Assembly (NCBI GenBank): GCA_047972265.1
Contig: JBKEAM010000031.1
Span: 4,044-68,043 of the forward strand
Source of the DNA: JAAYCI01 sp047972265
GTDB lineage: Bacteria; Bacillota; Clostridia; Oscillospirales; Ruminococcaceae
DNA length: 64,000 bases
Reading direction: 5' to 3'
How positions within the stretch are numbered: position 1 is the first letter of the stretch; every line of letters begins with the position of its first letter. The notes beneath the pieces were generated by a model. That model ran no database searches. It had not been told where the DNA came from and saw only the letters and a list, made by a program, of their open reading frames with translations. Position numbers and translations under genes: made by a program. Below are positions 51,188-59,869 of this stretch, in pieces.

Positions 51188-52211
51188 TGGTTTTCCTCCT
51201 TGACTTACCCACTAAGGCCACCAATTTGCGGAACAATCCGTAAATCCCCTTGGGCAAAAACATGATGGAAACAAGCAAAAACGCGCCGTAAATAAGCATT
51301 TGGTAGTTTTTGGCTCCCTGCAAAGCTTCCTGCACAATGGTGATGGTAAACGCCCCCAAAATTGGCCCAAGCAGGTTGCCGTTGCCCCCAAATACCAACA
51401 TGGTAAGAAACAGCACCGATTGTGCGTATACAAAACTTTCGGGGCTAATAAACCCTATAAAGTGTACATACAGCGCACCCGCAAGCCCGGTATAAAAAGC
51501 CGAAATGGCAAACGCAACAATTTTATACCGCCGCACATTTACGCCGCACCCATTAGCAGCCAGCTGATTTTCTCGTATGGCAATAAACCCACGCCCTGTA
51601 CGGGAGCGAATGATGTTGTTTTTAATAACCAGCAGCAGTATAACCACCGCCAAAACAAAAAAGTAAAACTTGATATTGGTATCAAACGCAAAGCCAAAAA
51701 TACTAATGGGCTCTACCCCTGTAATACCAAGGTGAGCGTTTGTTACCTGCGGAAAACTGGAGATAAACAAATATACCAGCTGCCCAAATGCAATAGTAAG
51801 CAGCGCCAAAAAGTGGTACACAAGCTTGGCTGCTGGCAGGGCCAGCACTATGCCAAACAGGGCCGCTATAAAGGCCGCTATAAAAATGCTTAACAACGGC
51901 GGTATGCTAAACCCCAGCCATTGAGAAATACCAAAACTTTTATGGCTTAACAGTACCGATGCATACGCACCGATGGCATAAAAGCCCGCATGCCCCAAAG
52001 ACATTTGCCCAGTATAACCAAACAAAATATCCAGCCCCGAGGTAGCCACCACATAAATGCCCATTATGCACAGCAAAAACAAAAAGTAGTTGCTGTCTCC
52101 CAATACAAGCGAAACAGGCACCCCTATTAAAACAACGGCTACAATGGGCCATTTAAGCCATTTGCCTATACCCTTGCTGGGCTTTCCTTTTTCCAAAGTA
52201 TTCATCTGCAT
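51180..52211 (-). CDS. livM: Liv-type ABC transporter permease LivM
   Basis: 343 residues with about nine membrane helices after a basic start. GLDILFGYTGQMSLGHAGFYAIGAYASVLL and GRGFIAIRENQLAANGCGVNVRRYKIVAFAISAFYTGLAGALY (split) are typical of LivM. It pairs with LivH. Confidence 0.92.
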   Translation of the reverse strand: MQMNTLEKGKPSKGIGKWLKWPIVAVVLIGVPVSLVLGDSNYFLFLLCIMGIYVVATSGLDILFGYTGQMSLGHAGFYAIGAYASVLLSHKSFGISQWLGFSIPPLLSIFIAAFIAALFGIVLALPAAKLVYHFLALLTIAFGQLVYLFISSFPQVTNAHLGITGVEPISIFGFAFDTNIKFYFFVLAVVILLLVIKNNIIRSRTGRGFIAIRENQLAANGCGVNVRRYKIVAFAISAFYTGLAGALYVHFIGFISPESFVYAQSVLFLTMLVFGGNGNLLGPILGAFTITIVQEALQGAKNYQMLIYGAFLLVSIMFLPKGIYGLFRKLVALVGKSRRKTNA

Positions 52212-52232
52212 ATTACCACTCTTTCTTTTTGA

Positions 52233-53108
52233 TTATGCGTCGTAAACCTTGGCATTAAAAATCCCGGTGGGTTTTACCAGCATCATAAATATAAGCAAGA
52301 AGAATACAACAAAATCTTTATAAATAGAACCAAGGTATGCAGCCACAAAGGTCTCTATTAAACCTATTAATACGCCGCCTACTACTGCGCCGTACATATT
52401 GCCGTACCCACCTACCACTGCGGCCGAAAAGCTTTTCATGCCCAGCATACTGCCCAGGTTGATAGAAACACTGAGTGCAGGTGCAACAATAATGCCGCCC
52501 AGCCCTGCCAGAGCCGCCGCAATGCCGTATGTTACACTTATGGTTTTCCACACATTAATGCCCATTACGTTGGCTGCCATTTTGTTTTGTGCCGATGCCC
52601 GCATGGCTGTGCCAAATTTGGTTTTGTTCATAAACAAATGCAGTGCCACCATGGCTACCAACGCTACGCTAATAGAAAGCAAACTTTCTGGCCGGATAGA
52701 AGCCGTGCCGATAGCAATGGCCGGTATATTGGGAAAAATAGCCGGAAACGCATGCTGGCGGCTGTCCCATATCAACATAGCCAGGTTTTGCAAAATAATA
52801 GACAAAGCAATGGTAGACAATACTATGTATATATTTTTTGCTTTTTTCTTTACCAGTGTTCTTATAAAGGTACGCTCCATAAGCATGCCTATTGCAAACA
52901 TTACAATGGCCGCACACAACAGCGCTGCCGGAAACGGAAATTTAAGAAAATCAAAAAAAGTAAGCCCCATAAAAGCGCCAAACATCAAAAGATCCGGCTG
53001 CGTAAAGTTCATGTAGCCAGATGCCTGATAAATAAGGCTGTAACCAAGGGCCAGCATTCCGTATGTGCACCCCAGCACCAAGCCGCCAACCAAAACAGGT
53101 ACAAACAT
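52233..53108 (-). CDS. livH: Liv-type ABC transporter permease LivH
   Basis: 291 residues with about eight membrane helices. LVLGCTYGMLALGYSLIYQASGYMNF, then FGTAMRASAQNKMAANVMGIN (split) and GGYGNMYGAVVGGVLIGLIET, are LivH features. It starts at ATG 53108 behind AGAGAGG. Confidence 0.93.
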   Translation of the reverse strand: MFVPVLVGGLVLGCTYGMLALGYSLIYQASGYMNFTQPDLLMFGAFMGLTFFDFLKFPFPAALLCAAIVMFAIGMLMERTFIRTLVKKKAKNIYIVLSTIALSIILQNLAMLIWDSRQHAFPAIFPNIPAIAIGTASIRPESLLSISVALVAMVALHLFMNKTKFGTAMRASAQNKMAANVMGINVWKTISVTYGIAAALAGLGGIIVAPALSVSINLGSMLGMKSFSAAVVGGYGNMYGAVVGGVLIGLIETFVAAYLGSIYKDFVVFFLLIFMMLVKPTGIFNAKVYDA

Positions 53109-53176
53109 ACACCCACAACCTCTCTGCTAAAGTTTTGTTACACAGGCAGCATTTGCCCGCTTGTTTTGTAGTAAAT

Positions 53177-53212
53177 GGAAGCGTCTTTTCCTGTTACGGA
53201 GCAGACGCTTCC
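53177..53212 (-). terminator. Hairpin between livJ and livH
   Basis: GGAAGCGTCT (53177-53186) pairs with AGACGCTTCC (53203-53212). Placed after the binding-protein gene and before the permease on the - strand, it probably lowers permease expression relative to the binding protein. Confidence 0.6.
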
Positions 53213-53260
53213 TTTTACTGTTTGCCGCTTTTACTTACTGTGCGCGGCCGTTGTACTTGT

Positions 53261-54496
53261 TTAAGGTTTGTATTTGTCTGCGGGGTTGTTCTCGATATAA
53301 TCGGTAAACAACTTGTTTTTGCCCTCATCTGTAATAAATATCTGCATAGAGGTAAGACCTTCGCCATTGTCAAACGCGGTATAGTCGGCGGTACCTGCCA
53401 GCAGTTCTAATGCGCTTTGATTTTTAATTGCATCGCGGATGGCTGTGCCGTCAAGAGATCCGTTTGCATCGCTCAGGCCCGCTTCAATTACGGTCATTGC
53501 ATCATAGGTGCGGTACGCAACGTCCGATACAGGCATACTGCCATATTCGGCCACAAAAGCCTCTAAAAATGCTTTTTCTTTATCAGAGTTTGCTTCTTCT
53601 ACAGAATCGGGAATGCAGTGCGGTGCAAAAAACACAATGCCATCTGCATCACTGCTGGCAATCTTGCGAATGTCGGGCAAAGACATGGTTTCGGGCCCGT
53701 AAACATATCCTTTGTAACCTAGGCCACGCAGCTGCATCATCATGGGGCCTACATGCTCACCCTGTGCAAACAACATAATGCCATCGGGATTGGTAGCCAA
53801 TATTTTAGAAAATTGGCCCGTCCAGTCGGTATCGTTGGGCTGAAAAACCTCTTCGGTGGTTACTTCAATATTGCCGCGTTTGGCAATTTCATCTAATACC
53901 AAGGTAGAGGCACTGCGGCTTCCCTCATCCTGGTACACCAATACGCCAAGGCGCGTGGTGCCTACTTCTTCCATTGCATCTACCAAGGGACCTGCGCCGT
54001 TTGTAGAGTTTGCCACCGAGCGGAACAGATATGTCCAACCTTGTTGCAGCCACACAGGGCCAACACCGGTACCAACCAGCGGAATTTGTGCTTTTTCAAT
54101 GCGGTCTCCCACGGCCTGTACATTGGCACTTAGCTGAGAGCCCAAAATTACATTTACCTTGTCTTCATCCAAAAGGCGGGTAACTGCTTTTACAGCGCCT
54201 TCGGGTGTGCCTTTATCGTCATAAGCAATAAACTCAATTTGCTTGCCGTCAATACCGCCGGCCTCGTTAATCTGTGTAACACGCAAACGCGCGCCTTTTT
54301 CGGCCTCTTGCCCGCTTAAAGAAATCGCGCCAGTTAGGGGTCCAAAGTGCCCTACCTTAATTACCTCGCCGCCTGCGCCGCCTGATGCATTGTTGCCACT
54401 GCCAGAACCACTGGACCCACAAGCTACCGTAGTAAGCAGCATGACTGCCATAAGACAGATGGCAAACACTTTTTTAAACATTTTGCTGTTTTTCAT
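53261..54496 (-). CDS. livJ: Liv-type ABC transporter substrate-binding lipoprotein
   Basis: 411 residues behind AGGAGGAG. A lipoprotein signal (ICLMAVMLLTTVACGSS, lipobox TVAC) is followed by a Ser/Gly linker and a type I periplasmic-binding fold: VIKVGHFGPLTGAISLSGQEAEKGARL (split), GGIDGKQIEFIAYDDKGTPEGAVKAV. Branched-chain amino-acid receptors share this, but the neighbouring genes all concern sugar or sugar-acid metabolism, so the ligand may be different. Confidence 0.9.
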   Translation of the reverse strand: MKNSKMFKKVFAICLMAVMLLTTVACGSSGSGSGNNASGGAGGEVIKVGHFGPLTGAISLSGQEAEKGARLRVTQINEAGGIDGKQIEFIAYDDKGTPEGAVKAVTRLLDEDKVNVILGSQLSANVQAVGDRIEKAQIPLVGTGVGPVWLQQGWTYLFRSVANSTNGAGPLVDAMEEVGTTRLGVLVYQDEGSRSASTLVLDEIAKRGNIEVTTEEVFQPNDTDWTGQFSKILATNPDGIMLFAQGEHVGPMMMQLRGLGYKGYVYGPETMSLPDIRKIASSDADGIVFFAPHCIPDSVEEANSDKEKAFLEAFVAEYGSMPVSDVAYRTYDAMTVIEAGLSDANGSLDGTAIRDAIKNQSALELLAGTADYTAFDNGEGLTSMQIFITDEGKNKLFTDYIENNPADKYKP

Positions 54497-54584
54497 TCTT
54501 CTCCTCCTAAATTTACGGTTTGTTTTTACATGTGCGTTGTTTGCTCTTGCGTTGTTTTCTTTACTTCAAAATGTAAGTTGTATA

Positions 54585-54595
54585 TTGTAATACAA
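54585..54595. promoter_or_regulatory. Operator palindrome TTGTAATACAA near livJ
   Basis: A perfect 11-base palindrome about 90 bases upstream of livJ, inside a longer GTTGTAT/ATACAAC inverted repeat. It fits the TnGTAnTACnA consensus of FadR-type GntR regulators; such a regulator is encoded at 57707-58408. Confidence 0.6.
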
Positions 54596-54853
54596 CATTC
54601 AAACCACTCCCGGTTTTGTTTAAATGTTGTCTACAGCAAATAAACATCGGTCTTATTCAATTTTCCAGCTTCGCAACCGCCTCAAAATGGGCTGGTCACT
54701 TATGTGTTTTGAATATTTATGTATAACGTTAATCTTAACTGAATTGTCTCCATTATATAGATTGATATTGGGTGCGTCAATATACAAATTGATGTTTTTT
54801 ATATATTTTTTTCATTAAAAGTGATAATTTTATATATTTTTTTGTTTTTTGGC

Positions 54854-54882
54854 TTGACATTTATAATTTCGCCAAGCATACT
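54854..54882 (+). promoter_or_regulatory. Promoter of transketolase operon
   Basis: TTGACA (54854-54859), 17 bases, then CATACT (54877-54882). Confidence 0.55.
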
Positions 54883-54901
54883 TTCAAGTAATAAATGTAA
54901 G

Positions 54902-54912
54902 TTGTATTACAA
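54902..54912. promoter_or_regulatory. Operator palindrome TTGTATTACAA near transketolase gene
   Basis: A second perfect palindrome of the same type, about 15-25 bases after the predicted start of transcription, where a repressor would block. It lies about 90 bases before the transketolase start, mirroring the livJ side. Confidence 0.6.
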
Positions 54913-55000
54913 ATTGAGATGTGTTTATTCGCTATTTATTTTAACGATATACTTTATCCTTATAAAATCATGCTGTATGGCAGAGAAACGAGGAATACAA

Positions 55001-55846
55001 ATGGATAAGCAAAAGGTTAGCATTGCCGATTTAAACGATTTGGCCCGTAAAATGCGCCACCATATAGTAGATATGGTAAGCTGCAAAAAAGGCAAGGTAG
55101 GGCACTTGGGTGGATCTTGCTCGGCCGCAGACATAGTGGCTGCATTGTTTTTTTACAAAATGAACTTTAGCAAAACCCAGTTGCAAGACCCTGCCCGAGA
55201 TCGCTTTTTGTTAAGCAAAGGCCACGTTGCACTGGTACAGTACGCCGCATTGGCCGAACTGGGCGTTTTAGATGTAGAAGAACTATGCCATGTAAAAGAA
55301 ATTGACAGCCGCCTGCAAGGCCACCCCGATAAAAACAAAACCCCCGGTATAGAGGCCAACACAGGCTCTTTAGGGCAGGGGCTTTCTTTAGGGCTTGGGC
55401 TGGCACTGGCTGCCCGGTTGGATAACCTATCTTATAAATCGTATGTACTAATGGGTGATGGTGAGCAGGCCGAGGGACAAATATGGGAAGCCGCCACCGC
55501 CGCAGCCGCTTATAAAGCATTCAATTTGGTTGGCATACTAGACCATAACCGCATACAAGCCATGGGCACCACCGACTCGCGCTTTCCTTTGGGAGATTTA
55601 AAAAAGAAGTGGGAAGCTTTTGGCTGGGAGGTTATTAAGATAGACGGCCATGATATGCAGCAAATTTGCGATGCATTAGATAAAGCAGACCAAATTACCC
55701 AAAAGCCCGTGTTGATATACGCAAACACAGTAAAGGGCAAGGGCGTTGATTTTGCCGAAAATACTCATAAATACCACAACGGCGCCCTTACCCCCGAGCT
55801 GTTTGACGAAGCCCACCGCTGCATTGATAAAAATGCACAACACTAA
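55001..55846 (+). CDS. Transketolase, N-terminal (TPP-binding) subunit
   Basis: 281 residues from ATG 55001, behind CGAGGA; the frame is open to 54821 but that part is AT-rich, membrane-like and non-conserved. KVGHLGGSCSAADIVAALFFYKMNF, DRFLLSKGHVALVQYAALAE and GDGEQAEGQIWEA (thiamine diphosphate/Mg motif GDGE...N) identify the split transketolase. With the next gene it makes one enzyme that moves two-carbon units between ketoses and aldoses. Confidence 0.92.
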   Translation: MDKQKVSIADLNDLARKMRHHIVDMVSCKKGKVGHLGGSCSAADIVAALFFYKMNFSKTQLQDPARDRFLLSKGHVALVQYAALAELGVLDVEELCHVKEIDSRLQGHPDKNKTPGIEANTGSLGQGLSLGLGLALAARLDNLSYKSYVLMGDGEQAEGQIWEAATAAAAYKAFNLVGILDHNRIQAMGTTDSRFPLGDLKKKWEAFGWEVIKIDGHDMQQICDALDKADQITQKPVLIYANTVKGKGVDFAENTHKYHNGALTPELFDEAHRCIDKNAQH

Positions 55847-55900
55847 AAGTTACAGCTTTGGCATAACCAAACGCTGTTTTACAGAAGGGATGAAAACCAC

Positions 55901-56839
55901 ATGGCCGAATTAATGAGTTTGCGCAAAGCCTACGGCGATACACTGGTAGAGCTTGGCAAAACCGATAAAGATATTGTTGTATTAGAGGCTGACCTTGGTA
56001 TGTCTACAATGGGGCAGTTGTTTCAAGAGCCCTACCCCACCCGCTTTTTTGAGATGGGCATTTCCGAAGCCAACATGGCCTCGGTAGCCGCAGGGCTGGC
56101 ACTTACAGGCAAAAAGGCATTTATGGCATCTTTTGCTGTATTTTCTACCGGGCGCTGCTACGACCAAATTCGCACAAGTATTTGTCTGCCCAATGTTAAT
56201 GTAAAAATATGCGGTTCCAGTGCCGGATTCTCCGACTTCGGCGATGGGTCTACCCATCAGTCTATAGAGGACATTGCCACCATGCGCGCACTGCCAAATA
56301 TGCAGGTATTTTCACCGGTAGACGCACACCAGGTAGAATCTATTGTGCGATATATGGCAAAAACCACAGGGCCTATGTACATACGCATTAACCGCAATGA
56401 TTTACCCGTATTGACACAAAAAAATAAAGATTTTATTCCCGGAAAAGTTTATACTGTAAGGGATGGGCGGGATGCCGTTGTTTTTGCCAGCGGCGTAATG
56501 GTAAGCCTTGCACTAGAAGCTGCCGCCATTTTAGAAGAAGAATCCATTAGCCTGCGGGTGGTAAATGTGCCCACTATTAAACCGCTGGATGCTGAGGAAG
56601 TTGCCGGCATTGCCGCCGACGTAAAAGGCGTAATTACAGCCGAGGAACACTCGGTAATTGGGGGACTTGGCAGCGCAATTAGCGAAGCGCTGGCGCCCCG
56701 CATTGCCAAAAAAGTATTTTATGTTGGCGTAGAGGATACCTTTGGTACTTCGGCCCAAAATTACGAAGTTTTGTTACAGCACTATAATCTCACCCCACAG
56801 CACATTGCAGAAAAAGTTCGCCTTTCTATTAAAGGTTAA
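55901..56839 (+). CDS. Transketolase, C-terminal (pyrimidine-binding) subunit
   Basis: 312 residues. IVVLEADLGMSTMGQLFQEPYPTRFFEMGISEANM (split), with the catalytic Glu in GISEANM, FSDFGDGSTHQSIEDIATMRALPNMQVFSPVD (split) and a C-terminal domain with TAEEHSVIGGLGSAISE. It completes the split transketolase. Confidence 0.92.
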   Translation: MAELMSLRKAYGDTLVELGKTDKDIVVLEADLGMSTMGQLFQEPYPTRFFEMGISEANMASVAAGLALTGKKAFMASFAVFSTGRCYDQIRTSICLPNVNVKICGSSAGFSDFGDGSTHQSIEDIATMRALPNMQVFSPVDAHQVESIVRYMAKTTGPMYIRINRNDLPVLTQKNKDFIPGKVYTVRDGRDAVVFASGVMVSLALEAAAILEEESISLRVVNVPTIKPLDAEEVAGIAADVKGVITAEEHSVIGGLGSAISEALAPRIAKKVFYVGVEDTFGTSAQNYEVLLQHYNLTPQHIAEKVRLSIKG

Positions 56840-56876
56840 TTTAAAAATCACCAGTATATAATAGAGGAGAATATGT

Positions 56877-57689
56877 ATGCGAATAGGCTGTTGCACCAAC
56901 ATGATTGCCGAAGATGCCGCGGGCATCGGCACCAACGCTTTTGACCTTTTGGCACAAAGCGGGTACGATTATCTTGAGCTGCCCCTTGCGCAAATTATGG
57001 CGTTAACTGAGGCCGAGTTTGACGAGTTGCTGCAAAAAATAAAAAGCAGCGGTCTCCCCTGCGAGACCTGCAATAACTTTTTTCCAGCTCACATCCGCAT
57101 CACAGGCCCCAGCGCAAAGCCAGAAGCGATTAGAACCTACGTAAAATCGGCACTTATACGGGCTAAAAAACTAGGCGCAAAGCGCATTGTCTTTGGCAGC
57201 TCGGGTGCAAAAAACGTGCCCGAAGGGTTCTCGATGGAAGAGGCTTGGCAGCAAATTATACAATGCCTACAAATTGTAGATGAAGAACTGGCCGGCAGTG
57301 ATATATTAATTGTGATAGAGCCCCTAAATCGGCTAGAGAGCAATATTGTATGCCTTGCCAAAGAGGGCCTGGCCCTTGCCGAAGAAGTCTCCCTCCCCCA
57401 TATTCGCCTGCTGATTGATTATTACCATTTGCAAATGGAGCAGGAACCTTTGGATATTGTGGGCAAAACCAAACCATTTTTACAGCATATTCATATTGCC
57501 AACCCCACGGGGCGGGTGTATCCCACAACCAGTGATGGGGTGGATTACACACATTTTTTAAAGGCATTAAAAAGCAGCGGATATAACCAGCGGGTAAGCG
57601 TGGAAGCTTATAGCCAGGATATTGCACGGGACATTCCACTTGCCCTTGCAGCAATGCGGCAGGCGGATACCGAAAGCGATAAATTATAA
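56877..57689 (+). CDS. Sugar-phosphate isomerase/epimerase (TIM barrel)
   Basis: 270 residues behind AGAGGAG. It is a xylose-isomerase-like TIM barrel: YDYLELPLAQI, KLGAKRIVFGSSGAKNVP, ILIVIEPLNRLESN (metal Glu), IRLLIDYYHLQME (metal Asp and His), HIHIANP and VSVEAYSQD (metal Glu). The set E, D/H, H, E is complete, so it should bind a divalent metal and shift a carbonyl or invert C3. The hydroxypyruvate isomerase or ketose 3-epimerase group is likely. Confidence 0.85.
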   Translation: MRIGCCTNMIAEDAAGIGTNAFDLLAQSGYDYLELPLAQIMALTEAEFDELLQKIKSSGLPCETCNNFFPAHIRITGPSAKPEAIRTYVKSALIRAKKLGAKRIVFGSSGAKNVPEGFSMEEAWQQIIQCLQIVDEELAGSDILIVIEPLNRLESNIVCLAKEGLALAEEVSLPHIRLLIDYYHLQMEQEPLDIVGKTKPFLQHIHIANPTGRVYPTTSDGVDYTHFLKALKSSGYNQRVSVEAYSQDIARDIPLALAAMRQADTESDKL

Positions 57690-57706
57690 ACCGGCAGGTG
57701 ATTGTG

Positions 57707-58408
57707 ATGCCCATTCAGCAAATCCCAAAAAACAACATATCCGATACAGTTTTGGAACAGTTTAAAAAAGCAATTTCCAGCGGAGAATGGATGCCCGGCA
57801 GCAAAATCCCGTCCGAAAACGAGCTGGCAGCCCGTATGGGTGTAAGCCGAATTTCTGTGCGCAGCGCCCTGCAAAAACTCTCTATTCTTGGCGTTGTAGA
57901 AAGCCGCCAGGGAGAGGGCACCTATGTATGCGAGTTAAACAGTGGCCTGGTCTTAAACTCTTTGGTGCCGGTAATGCTGCTGCGAAACCACGATATGCAG
58001 CATGTGTTGGAGTTTAGAAAACTGCTGGAATGCGGTGGTGCAGCACTTGCCGCCCAGCGTGCAGACAGCGAGGATGTTGCGCGTTTGGAAGAAAATTACG
58101 CCACCCTTACCAAACTGCAGCACGATTCTCCCGACCGCATTACGGTAGACTGGGAATTTCACTTTTTAATTGCGCAGGCCACAAAAAACCCCATGATTAC
58201 TCAGGTTTTTCTTGTAATTAAGGATGTGCTGATTGAATCTATGCGAGAAATTGCAAAGCTGATGACAGAAAACAACGCCCTGCGTTACCACCGCGATATT
58301 ATTGAGGCTATTAAATTTCATACCCCTGTTTTGGCACAAAGATTAATGGAAGAACACCTGCAAGAGACCCTTACCTTTGTTACCAAAGCAAAAGACCAAA
58401 CCACTTAA
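57707..58408 (+). CDS. GntR-family (FadR subgroup) transcriptional regulator
   Basis: 233 residues from ATG 57707, behind AGGTG. The winged helix (FKKAISSGEWMPGSKIPSENELAARMGVSRISVRSALQKLSILGVVESRQGEGTYV, in parts) is followed by an FCD domain (VLEFRKLLECGGAALAAQRA, then EFHFLIAQATKNPMI, and HRDIIEAI). FCD proteins sense small organic acids or sugar acids. Palindromes TTGTAnTACAA in the livJ/transketolase control region are its probable sites, making it local controller of both operons. Confidence 0.9.
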   Translation: MPIQQIPKNNISDTVLEQFKKAISSGEWMPGSKIPSENELAARMGVSRISVRSALQKLSILGVVESRQGEGTYVCELNSGLVLNSLVPVMLLRNHDMQHVLEFRKLLECGGAALAAQRADSEDVARLEENYATLTKLQHDSPDRITVDWEFHFLIAQATKNPMITQVFLVIKDVLIESMREIAKLMTENNALRYHRDIIEAIKFHTPVLAQRLMEEHLQETLTFVTKAKDQTT

Positions 58409-58425
58409 AGCCATATTGCCAAATT

Positions 58426-58475
58426 AAAACCCGCAGGCCAGCCGATGGTATACACGGCCCCTGTGGGTTTTTATT
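58426..58475 (+). terminator. Terminator after GntR gene
   Basis: AAAACCCGCAGG (58426-58437) pairs with CCTGTGGGTTTT (58460-58471, one G-T pair), followed by TTATTTTT. Confidence 0.85.
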
Positions 58476-58620
58476 TTTATCAATGCATGCTTTGTTTACC
58501 CGGTCATTGCACATGTCTTGTTTTTGCAGTATGACGTACCAAACCTGTTTGGGTGTCGGTTTTATATATTTGCATACGCAGCTAAAAACTGTATTCGTTT
58601 TAAGTTGATTTAATATAAGG

Positions 58621-58655
58621 TTTATCGTTTGCTTTTTTGTCACGAAAGCGATAAA
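58621..58655. promoter_or_regulatory. Paired TTTATCG motifs before LacI-type gene
   Basis: TTTATCG (58621-58627) and its inverse CGATAAA (58649-58655) lie about 60 bases before the LacI start. TTTATCG also forms the core of the motifs at the transaldolase/SDR promoters, so this is probably an autoregulatory site. Confidence 0.5.
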
Positions 58656-58713
58656 CTAAAAGTATCTATACTTGTGTAACAAGCATAAGTTGAAAAAGAA
58701 ATGTGGGACTTTT

Positions 58714-59721
58714 ATGTCGAACGTAAACCGTGTAACCCTGCGCTCTGTTGCCGAAAAGGCGGGCGTTTCTATTATGAGCGTCTCAAAGGCATTAAACAAC
58801 AAAGGGGGCGTTTCTAAAGAAACCGCCGCCCATATAAAAGCCATTGCCAAAGAGATGAACTATAAACCCAACCTGCTTGCCAAAAGCCTGCGGCTGGACG
58901 AAACCAAAACATTTGGCGTTATCGTGTCCGACAGTAGTGAAATTGTTGCCTCTAAGGTTCTGCGCGGTATTGCCGATGCCTCTGAAAGCCAGGGCTACAA
59001 CATTATTATGGCCAATACCGACTATGACAAAAACAGAGAGCGACTATCGATAGAGGTACTTGCCAGCAAAGGGATAGACGGTTTGCTGATTGTTGCTTCT
59101 ACCCTTACTTCTGCCGAAGATACAAAATGGCTTTCTTCTTTGGGGCTGCCCACTGTGCATTTAATGCGTGCAAGCGAAGACGGAAGCATCGACTCTGTAA
59201 CAAACGATAATTTTCAGGGTTCTTATACGCTTACAAGCCACCTGCTGCAAAAAGGATGCAAGCATTTTCATGTGCTTACGCAAAAATCTGTTTCGGGCAC
59301 ACTTCGTCTTCGGGGTATACGTTCTGCTCTGGCTGATGAGGGTTATTTGCTGGACAACGCCTCCATTACATACTGCACACCCCTTATAGATGACGGGCAC
59401 GAAAAAACAAAGCAACTTTTGCAAAGCAAAACCAAATTTGATGCCCTGATTTGTGGATGCGACTTAATTGCCATTGGCGCCACCAACGCAATAGAGGAAG
59501 CCGGGCTTAATGTACCGCACGATATTTGTGTTACCGGATATGACGGTATCGACCTTATCCCCTATTTGCGCACCCCCATCACCACCATCCGGCAGCCATT
59601 GTACGATATAGGACAGCGAGGGGTTACCACTCTGTTAGAGCGCCTTCACGCACCCAAATCGTCCCCGCAAACCATTATTTTGCGCAGCGAACTATTGGTT
59701 GAAGTTTCTACCGAGCGGTAA
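58714..59721 (+). CDS. LacI-family transcriptional regulator
   Basis: 335 residues from ATG 58714. The helix-turn-helix (VTLRSVAEKAGVSIMSVSKALNNKGGVSKETAAHI in parts) and hinge NYKPNLLAKSLR are followed by a periplasmic-binding-type sensor domain (TFGVIVSD, ICVTGYDGIDLIPYLRTPITTI in parts). The sensor would bind a sugar or related metabolite. It is between the GntR-linked operon and the divergent transaldolase/SDR pair, whose promoters carry matching motifs. Confidence 0.92.
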   Translation: MSNVNRVTLRSVAEKAGVSIMSVSKALNNKGGVSKETAAHIKAIAKEMNYKPNLLAKSLRLDETKTFGVIVSDSSEIVASKVLRGIADASESQGYNIIMANTDYDKNRERLSIEVLASKGIDGLLIVASTLTSAEDTKWLSSLGLPTVHLMRASEDGSIDSVTNDNFQGSYTLTSHLLQKGCKHFHVLTQKSVSGTLRLRGIRSALADEGYLLDNASITYCTPLIDDGHEKTKQLLQSKTKFDALICGCDLIAIGATNAIEEAGLNVPHDICVTGYDGIDLIPYLRTPITTIRQPLYDIGQRGVTTLLERLHAPKSSPQTIILRSELLVEVSTER

Positions 59722-59742
59722 TTTCATCTTTTAAGCAAACAA

Positions 59743-59780
59743 AAAAGCAGGCATTTGTTTAATAACAAATACCTGCTTTT
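59743..59780. terminator. Two-way terminator
   Basis: AAAAGCAGGCATTTGTT (59743-59759) pairs with AACAAATACCTGCTTTT (59764-59780) with one C-A mismatch, between convergent genes. Confidence 0.86.
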
Positions 59781-59869
59781 ACTTTGTAAATAACTTCTTT
59801 TTCTCGCTTGCTCATCTTTTACAGAACAATTTTGCCAAGCAACCGGATTTTAAAGCCGCCTACCGTGCA

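Larger units (their letters stand above)
54497..55000. other. Divergent control region of the carbohydrate locus
   Basis: About 500 bases without a gene. AAATGTAAGTTGTAT occurs twice (54569-54583 and 54894-54908), each next to a TTGTAnTACAA palindrome. A promoter for the + operon lies at 54854-54882. The middle (54610-54840) is AT-rich with no recognised element. Confidence 0.65.

Noticed and set aside
54821..55000. 60-residue N-terminal extension of the transketolase subunit
   Set aside because: It covers the predicted promoter and operator, is AT-rich and membrane-like, and a ribosome binding site precedes ATG 55001.
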